Positions 55,780-64,000 of a stretch of 64,000 bases of DNA are shown one piece after another. Below the pieces are notes generated by a model. It was not told the DNA's origin. It saw nothing but the letters and a program-made list of their open reading frames with translations, and ran no database searches. Within the stretch, counting starts at the first letter, position 1, and each line of letters opens with the position of its first letter. This DNA is from Sympetrum striolatum (taxonomy: Eukaryota > Arthropoda > Insecta > Odonata > Libellulidae), in contig OX388347.1 in assembly GCA_947579665.1 (NCBI GenBank), positions 20,576,562 through 20,640,561 on the forward strand, read 5' to 3'. The translations under genes were made by a program, and so were the position numbers.

Positions 55780-57261
55780 GTTATTTAATCAGCTTATTAA
55801 CCTAACGTATGTAAAAATACCATCGAAAACACTCCCGGATAACGCAATCTGTGTTTTCATTTAACTATTATAGATTCGCCTCCATCATACGTCAATTCCG
55901 TTACGGTAGTGGAATAACGGGTTCCGCTGGCCAACGGATGCGAAGTTACCGATTGCGCGGCAAATGTCAGTAAATGTTTAGGTTTAAAAATGATAATCTA
56001 GCCCGCTATAATTCTGTAAAACAGCCATTTTACATTATCTTTTGCGTTGCTTTATCTCGCCTTTGTGTTATTACAAATAAAGAAGGAATATATCGAAATT
56101 TGTTTCACGGTGTCACTTTTGAATCTCCAATGACAATCTGTAGTTGGATTTATTTACTTATTACCTACATATACTTTAGCATATATTATAGGTTCATTTT
56201 CAATATTATTATGCTTTATTTGAAGATAACTTTAAGAATGGAAGATAATGTATTCCATAAATTTAATTGCAGTTGTGCAAAGTTTACTTCCCACACTTCC
56301 CTTTTGTGTGTTATTTCTGGCGTCCTTTAGTAAGTTCATTGCTTCGTGCTAATATATAAGATTATCCTTGCTAATATTCAAAGCTCCCTTAATTTAACTA
56401 TTGTTGGTTTAATCTCGTGAATCTGAACGCTGAAAATCAAGTAGTTACGTTGTCCACTCCCAAGCTAGACCATCGATGATGAGTTTGTTTGGACCGTTCA
56501 TACGTTCTCCTTCCGCTACTTAGATCATCTTGCTGCTAAATAAATCTAGTTATTTTGTATAATGAGAACATCAAAATGATTTAATATCTTCTGATTATTT
56601 TCATGTATGGGCTTCATGCTTTGGGGCAACTATTTGATGTTAATTTCAATTAATGTTCATAATCATACCTCTGTTGGTCTTCCTTGAATAAATCAATGTA
56701 GTCGATCATAGGTTATAGATATTCTTCGTCCATATTCTATTTGTTTTCATTTGCACACCTCACTTCTATTATTAATGAAGGTACCTGATTTCATCATCAA
56801 ACCAGATAGACCGACTTTGAGAATCAGCCATTTAGTCTGCGAATAAAAATTGAGGTGGTTGGAAAATTAATACTATCTGTTGATTCTTCATACCTCAGAA
56901 CAATTTCATTGGCATTTCTCTGCAAGAGGCTACAGAGTACAAAAGAAATAAGATGGCCAATGCAATGCCCATCGACACAAGCAGATTTTAGCCAGACAGA
57001 AAAATTGCAATAGTGAGGACAGCAGCAGGATACTTAAGTGATAAATACAAGGAGATATTCTAGAGATAATTCTAAAGATACTCGGAGCAATTAAAAAAAA
57101 AGAATGGAAAAGGAGAAGTTAGAAAATATTGTATTGACAGCTGTCTATCAACTATAGAGTACCTGAAGTTTGCAGTAAGGAAATGGCAATTATTTCATCA
57201 CAATTATTCACATTAATATAAATTTCATGGAGGAAGGCGTTGTTTTGTGGAATTCCATCAC

Positions 57262-57775
57262 AAGAAAATAAATGAAGAATGTGTACTATTTCCACAGTTT
57301 ATTTTAAAAGACCAGTTTCAATTCAATATCATCAATCTTCAGGTGGACTCCAACAAAATTGAAGCATATTTATACAGGCTTAAGGGAAGCAAAGGGGTAA
57401 AAGTTTAAGGGGGGGTGTAGGTGAAGAAGAATCCTCAGTAAAAGGGTACTGGTTGTTGGAGGGAAGGAGAGAATGGATCAATGGGGAGTGGGAGGGGAAA
57501 AGGTTCTGAATTTGGATTTTGAAATTTGGTGAATTTGCACGGATACTCCTACTCCACTCTGATTCATTCTCTTCATCCCTATTACTACCAGTACCCTTTC
57601 ACTGAAGATTCTTCCTCACCTAATTTCTCAATAATTCCTCCTTAATTTTCCCCCTACGCCTGTATAAATATGCTTCCAATTTTGTTATCCCTACCTGGAG
57701 ATAACAATGTATCATTGAAACAGTGTGCTTAAAATAAACTGTGGAAATAGTACATCATTTACTTTCTTATTCACA
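57262..57775. repeat. Imperfect inverted repeat of about 500 bp (foldback/MITE-like)
   Basis: GTACTATTTCCACAGTTTAT at 57283 is the reverse complement of the sequence ending at 57753. Further matching segments include AAGCATATTTATACAGGC and AAAGGGTACTGGT. Arms are about 215-240 bp with clear divergence; no ORF. Confidence 0.65.
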
Positions 57776-60700
57776 TGTTGCGTGAGATAGAATACTGATG
57801 GACCAAAAACGTGCAAGAACATCACTTTTTATCCGGAAAAAGCAAGGAAGAATTGAAGGATTACCACCAATACAGCCACAATCCTGTTGTTTACAAAACA
57901 GTCATGAGCTGAACGTACTAAGACAACCCAGGCATGTGTCCAGCCTAGAGACAAAGCTGAATTCTCCTTGACTTCAGCACTGTGGATGACAACCACACAC
58001 TGCAAGAAACCATCAACAGATTGAATCAATACAAGATACTACTCATGAAGTTACGTTTCTACGTACTTTTTCTACACTGCTAGTTCCAGTATATTAAAAG
58101 GGATGAATACAATGTGAATCCAACTCTTATTCAGCATTTATGAATATGCCACTGCTACAGTAATACTGCATGAGAAAACATGAATTGAGAGGAGAGTTTG
58201 ACTAACTACCTATCATCAATCATGTTGACTGTAATTCTGGAAGAAGGGGCTCCCAGATACTCAAGTGGGCAACACATTCAGCTTTGGAGTAAGCAGTCCC
58301 AGGAGCCCATGTGCGCAATGATCTAAAATGTTGAGGGGCCTTTAGTCAATACAACCACTTAGGGAAGAAGTTTAAAAAAAAATAGACGGTAGATAGAAAT
58401 CTATATTAATTATAAACTGCTTTTATGAAAGAACTTACACAGTTCAAAGTTTTGGTTTAAGTATATTAATTTTTTTTCTTTTCTGGCACTTAACACATAG
58501 ATCACACAGTTTGACAAGTTATGTTTGATCTTAATCTGAAATAAAATTTACATGTGCTTCAATAGCCGGGGTCATCTCATACGTATGGGTTCCTACTGGG
58601 AACATCGTGAGACCCCACATGAGGCAACTCTTTTCATCAAAAGCCCACTTGGATATCTGCGAGCCCATGAAAGTTAACAATTACATTAAACCCATGACTA
58701 ACTCATAAGCAAAATTCAAGATAAACAAAAGAATATTTATGAAATATTCATGATTTCAACAAGTCAATAGTAGATTAATCAAATGCATTTCAGACTAAAG
58801 TATATTTTAAACTCCAATACATTCAAGGTTTTAACTGACCTCGGTATTTTCTTTTTATATTTCATTATGATTTTAATACATATGAATTTTTCACATAATG
58901 TGACAGGCATAGCAATCATGATACTCTCCAGACGGCTCAAATATAATCCTTAACTTTGGATTATTTATATATATAGGAGCAACATTTTAGTTTTGTACTT
59001 CTCATTTCTCAGCAAATTAACATTCCATTGTCCATTTCATAATTACAAACTGCAATTCTGGCACGATGGATCACACAAATTTTTCATAATGTATAATATT
59101 GATAGCATCAAATCTTTTCTTTCATAATCCATCTAGCCCAACTGAAAGTTACTTTGATCCACTTATGCTCCTTGCAATTTTCTTAAAACGAGTGTATTAA
59201 TTACTTAATCAACAATCTTAAGAAAAAGTTAATTAGAAAAATATTTTCATGAGAATGTTACATTCTGATGATACCATTTAACCTCTTTGCGCAATCTTTT
59301 AAGAATTATTAAAGGATGAAATTTAATCCTGGGCAATGATATGACTGGAAATTCAACTATACTCCTTCAGTTATGGGGGAAAATCACTACTAGTAGTCTA
59401 AATGTATAGCAGAACCTGCCTGAGCGTGTGACTTTCTCCACAGTTTTCAGCTTAAGTCTTGGGAAAGCAAAATTATAATGTTTTGTCCATTATAAATAAC
59501 TTGGAACACATAAAATTTTCTTTACATACAAATATAAAAAGTTTCATCGGTTTCCATAACAGAAGAATTATTTTCATGCTAATGACATACTTTTATCACA
59601 TTAAAATTAAGGTCAAAATAAAATCTTCATGAACAATAAATTTTGATTGGAATACATTCTTACAATATTTCTTGCAGAAAATTAAACGTAAGATCTTGCA
59701 ACAACTAGATATTTACATAAACCACTTTCAATAGACAGAAAATGTACAATGACAAGTATAATTTCAACAAAATATTAATTTCAATAACAAAATTAATCCA
59801 TCAACTTAAATCACTGCAACTCAAGAAGGACCTAATTCCTTATATACTCGATAGTATACTGGGCTGACAAATGAAATTAAACATGACTTAGCTATGTTTC
59901 AAATTGAAACATTTTATAGTATAACAAACAGTAAAAGAGATCAGCACCAAGGTCTCACAACAAGGCATGAGTAAACGTATATAAATAATCAGATACAAAC
60001 TGTGATTCACATATGAACTACTGAACTTGGGATTGCTTTCATTTACAGCTATTTTTCTGGAATAAAACCACTTAGCATTTCAAAAAAGGAGCTGAGATGA
60101 AGCACTGACAAAAAGATATAACACTAGGTGTTAAAAAGTGCACCAGGAACTCTTACATTAAATCATACTAAAGAAGGATGGCAAAATCTTTGAGGCCAGG
60201 GTATATTATTTATTTTTCCAGAAGCAAGCATTTTTAAACATAATCAGCTTTTATCAAATTATTTTTGTAAAAATAACATTAAAATGTTATTATCCAAATC
60301 AAATAATTCTAAAAGGTAGCTTAATCAAGTGTTATGTGCTTGATTGGTGTATAAAAATACAAAGTAAACTATATGGTAAATGAGTGCTATATTGATGGAA
60401 GAATATCTCCAAAATCAAAAGAATGATGAAATTTTGCTTAAACATATTTTATAATTAAAATAAAAGGCAAAATAGATAACAATGCAAATAAAGATAATGA
60501 AGATTAAAAAATAGTAGAGTTTGCCAACAAACGTTAAGAAATTTTATACTAATCCAGTCCCCTTTCAACTAGCTTTTTAACATCGATTGTACTGCCACAT
60601 CAACAGTGATGATGCACTGAAAATGCTATAGTTGTGAACAACCAAGAGTAAACAAGTACACATTCACTGAATAATAAATATAAGTAAGGATTAATTTTTA

Positions 60701-61355
60701 TAATGGGTGAGTATCACCTAAGTTTCATTCAGAAATTTTAATAAATGCATTTATTCAATTAATGAATACCTGGAGTGGAGATACACTTGATGATTACTGA
60801 ATGCAACATGAAAATAGTGGAGCATTAGTTACAAACAGTAATACATGATTTTTGCAATAAGAAGGTAAAATTAAGAGTTCACATGATATGATCACCATTC
60901 ATTGATGGACAGGAATCTTCAAGACATTCCCAAATAGACATTAACTTTCTAAATTAATTATTAGGAAAATAGTTAAATTAATTCAATTCCCTTTGAAGGT
61001 CATATTAACTGGTAAATGTAAAGAGATTTTAATCAAATAAAAACCTTTTGGGTGATTTATTCCAGTATAAAATAATTATTACGGATTTCTCCATAAGATG
61101 GGGCTCCCTTCTCTTTGTCAATTCTTGCTCACTAGACAGATTTTGCTAACATTCCAGTAGTTATAGTTGGGTCAAAGTAAAAAGTGATTTTTATAACCTT
61201 TGCATCCATTTCATCAACATACTTTAATTTACCTGGAGTGGTCAGGATGATAGAGATATTGAAAAAGATTAATAATAAATAAAAATTTTACAATCCACAA
61301 AACAAAAAGTTGCTATTATCGGTATAAAAGGATTGAAGGAATCAATAATGAAAAA

Positions 61356-61545
61356 TGAATGAATAGACTGATGTCCAACATTCAAGTCAACCATTTCATA
61401 CATTCATTCCTTTAATTACAAGATCTCTGCAAGGAATCTGATGAAACTGCTGAATGAATAGACTGATGTCCAACATTCAAGTCAACCATTTCATACATTC
61501 ATTCCTTTAATTTCAAGATCTCTGCAAGGAATCTGATGAAACTGC
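61356..61545. repeat. Recent 95 bp tandem duplication
   Basis: Two adjacent copies starting TGAATGAATAGACTGATGTC at 61356 and 61451; I see one difference (TTAATTACAAG against TTAATTTCAAG). Confidence 0.85.
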
Positions 61546-63646
61546 TGTCTTAAAACAAATGCAATCAAAGCCAAAACTTTGAAGGTTCCAATGGATCAAC
61601 ACCACAGGAATTTGTGATGAGATACTAATTGAAATACCAAAGTGCCTTATGAATTCCATTGTTACCTTAAATAGATCAATAACTGTCAAAGATCAATGTA
61701 TAATCAATGAAAACGTTCATGTCAAATAGCATTATTTCAGTGCATAAATAAGTGATGAACCTATCCTGATTTCCATAACAAAATAGACAGATGAATGAGA
61801 CAAAACATATTAAAATGATTGGCAAAATTTCTAAACTTTTATCTTCAACAGGAATTGGTTCTCTAGGATGAACCACGAGAAAGTGTAGAATATAACCAGC
61901 ACGAAAAATATCATAGTTATGGTGAGTTAAATGAGAATAAGAGCCCTTTAAATCACTAATCGAACTAAGGTAAAACAGAGATATGATATGACTATCCATA
62001 GCAAGAGGAGATAAAAAAATTGAAGCATTCTTCTTTAAATTCTCAGCAATATAGTGTTTGGAAACATGATATGAAATAAAAACTTCGAAATTATAGATTT
62101 ATTGTTGGATATAACAATATAAAGGTTTGCTAAAGAATGTAAGACAGATTTTTACATTATTAATACTTTAATGTACATAATTTAAAAATAAAATTCTTGT
62201 GGTTTACATGCCCTCTCGCCCCCTCCTTGATGATGTTATAATAATGTTTGCACTATTCACAGAACAGAAACAAAACACAAAACCACATTTGTATATAAAA
62301 TATCCATTCACATGATTTTGTTTAGATAACATTTTTGGTGGAATTGTCTTAATCGGAGAGTGCAAAACTTTATGACAATTGCAGTTTTATCAATATACAT
62401 GCAATTTAGCTCTATAATCTTTCATAATGAAAAGTATTACATAAACCTGTTGACTTGTTGATAACCTCTCTCTTTCAAATTTGATAAATTAAATTGATTG
62501 TAAAAGCTCTCTCTATTTAAACATCTTTTCTCAAAATTGACAAAATATATAAATGAACAAACCTTAAAGATTAACAATATTTAAAGTCATTATTATTAAA
62601 ATCTTTGAAGCTCCAAAAGAATACAAATGAGATATAAGATATCCCCACTTATCATGAATGCAAACACCTATTTAGTCCAATGTTCGGATTAACCTCTCAA
62701 TAACATTCTCGGCTTAAGTAATGTGAGAATTGAGGGGGTGAGTTAGGTACGGCAAAATTAGCATCTCACTACATGGATAAGTATGTCAAACAAAGACTGA
62801 CCAAAGAAAGAGAATTTCTTGGGATGTGTTCTACCCCCTGACTGTCATATGACTTGGGATGTTACTTCAGTGTCAAAAGATATACTTTGAGAACCAAGGT
62901 GACACTTTGCAAGCAGCTCATTTGGGAAAAAAGGGTGCCAACTCCTTCATACAGTGCTAAACAAACAGGGAAGAGGCGCAGTAAATATTGGTTAAAAAGC
63001 TACCTACAAAACTTATCTCTTACTCTTATTTCAGCAATATAATAGCAATGATAAACTTCTCCACATAAAAGACAAATGTGCAAGTGAATATCTTAGAAAT
63101 TCGCAAAATGGGGACACTTTTATTATATCAAGGTATACAAGACTTAATACATACCTCAAATAGATAAAATTAAACATGTCCGTCAAGTATGTCCACTGAA
63201 AATAACTAACAAAGAATATTAAATCTAACCACCATCTCATTTAAATCCACAAGAGAACATTTTCTTTGCATTTCAGACATAATCACATCAAACAGGAGTC
63301 TAAATATGCATATATATATATTTATATATCTTATATACTTCTCCTTTCCAGAAATGTGTTTATGCTTACAATGATCAAAAAAATTGCTTTCTATTTTCCT
63401 CAGTAATAAAACCCTACAAGAGTATTTGGAATTTTGTCATCAACTTCACTTTGCACGATATATTTTATTACGCAAAACACGCCACTGGCAGTATTTACCC
63501 ACAAGTCTTCAAAATACCAGTTCATTTATACAAGAACCTATGTCCTGGAGAAGTTATGGCCAACATCTGTGATTACATAACTGTACCGTCTTCTACATTA
63601 AAACCCTTTCTCTTTTCAATAATCAGATAATATTAATATTACTCAC

Positions 63647-63755
63647 AAATACAATAAGATGTTGTTCTTTCTCATCAGGGCTACATCCAGGCAACATTCT
63701 TTCACAAGAGTTGCTCCACCTAACAGAGAATAGCCTGGATATACTTTGTTGGGAC
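63647..63755 (-). other. Weak candidate exon of an unidentified gene
   Basis: A 109 bp minus-strand segment has a good acceptor (CATTTGGCAG) and a consensus donor (GTGAGT). Two frames are open across it (starting SQQSISRL or PNKVYPGYSLL). The plus strand is also open between TTTCTCATCAG and GTAAGT, so the strand is ambiguous. I recognise no family. Confidence 0.2.
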
Positions 63756-64000
63756 CTGCCAAATGTAAGTTGATTATGAGTCTTGCTAAAATGTAGCATC
63801 ATTTGGAGGCAGGCAGCTTCTGAAAGTCTCCAACAACCTAATTTTAGAACACGTACTGCACCAGGCTCCTTTCATTGCATGGGCCAACACGACATTACAA
63901 TACCAATTTCACATCTCAAGGCAAAAAAACCTTCGGAGAACACTTGCCTCACAGTGTCGCCTCTTTATTAAATCTTTCAAAAAAAACAAATTAAAATCTT

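Larger units (their letters stand above)
55780..63999. other. Region upstream of trx: trx 5' UTR/promoter and presumed intergenic DNA
   Basis: The trx promoter should lie just above 55779; a less AT-rich stretch at about 55880-55960 (CCGTTACGGTAGTGGAATAA, GGTTCCGCTGGCCAACGG) is the most likely core, but no motif proves it. Further up I see the inverted repeat, the 95 bp duplication, a (TA)n stretch near 63310 and AT-rich DNA with no convincing gene. Confidence 0.5.

Noticed and set aside
55974..56330. 118-codon plus-strand ORF just upstream of trx
   Set aside because: Hydrophobic, Ile/Tyr/Phe-rich composition expected of AT-rich noncoding DNA; no recognised motif and no splice or family support.
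58240..58330. tRNA-like segment (GTGGGCAACACATTCAGC, then CAGTCCCAGGAGCCC)
   Set aside because: No B box and poor stem pairing; similarity too weak to call a SINE.
58560..58620. GGGGTCATCTCA...GTGAGACCCC hairpin as a regulatory RNA
   Set aside because: Short, imperfect stem; such structures are common by chance.
62854..63042. Basic 62-codon plus-strand ORF as a gene
   Set aside because: No homology recognised, no splice context and no upstream coding continuity.

Overview
This is eukaryotic, intron-rich, AT-rich DNA, almost certainly from an arthropod and most likely an insect. The gene families are metazoan chromatin regulators, the splice sites are canonical GT-AG, and the introns are packed with Tigger/pogo, piggyBac-type, non-LTR and tRNA-derived repeats. 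I cannot name the species.

Two genes lie head to tail on the minus strand. Positions 55779 to 16174 hold a complete trithorax (trx/KMT2A-type histone H3K4 methyltransferase) gene. I resolved 14 coding exons whose phases all join and sum to 9048 nt (3015 residues plus stop): a short N-terminal exon, basic linker exons, a Cys-rich nuclear-receptor-like region, PHD1-3, one 5.4 kb exon with the degenerate bromodomain, extended PHD, FYRN, Taspase1-like site and FYRC, then the Win motif and the SET/post-SET exons. About 2.2 kb downstream, positions 13933 to 1028 hold the 5' half of capicua (cic, long isoform). Four coding exons cover the N-terminal DUF4819-type region and linker; the HMG-box and C1 exons would lie off the left edge.

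The introns and the 8 kb upstream of trx are a repeat landscape. It includes a decayed DDE-type transposase (5.4-7.0 kb), TTAA-flanked piggyBac-like MITEs (2.2 and 35.4 kb), a TA-flanked 2.9 kb Tigger relic (40.25-43.17 kb), and an 802 bp foldback with a G-rich loop next to a trx splice donor (43.46-44.27 kb). A 1.1 kb long-TIR element (48.34-49.43 kb) sits in a LINE and its excision would restore the LINE reading frame. There are several tRNA-derived SINE pieces.

The least familiar structure is a tandem array with a period of about 166 bp, in which every unit keeps a tRNA B-box-like GGTTCGATGCC motif (45.8-46.7 kb). A more decayed relative lies in another trx intron (28.77-29.8 kb). I found no other confident gene; the 56-64 kb segment is presumed intergenic or part of an unseen neighbour, with one weak exon candidate near 63.7 kb.

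Functionally, trx maintains active transcription of developmental genes through H3K4 methylation, while cic is an HMG-box repressor relieved by RTK/ERK signalling. Their adjacency is a matter of genome layout; nothing here shows a shared pathway.
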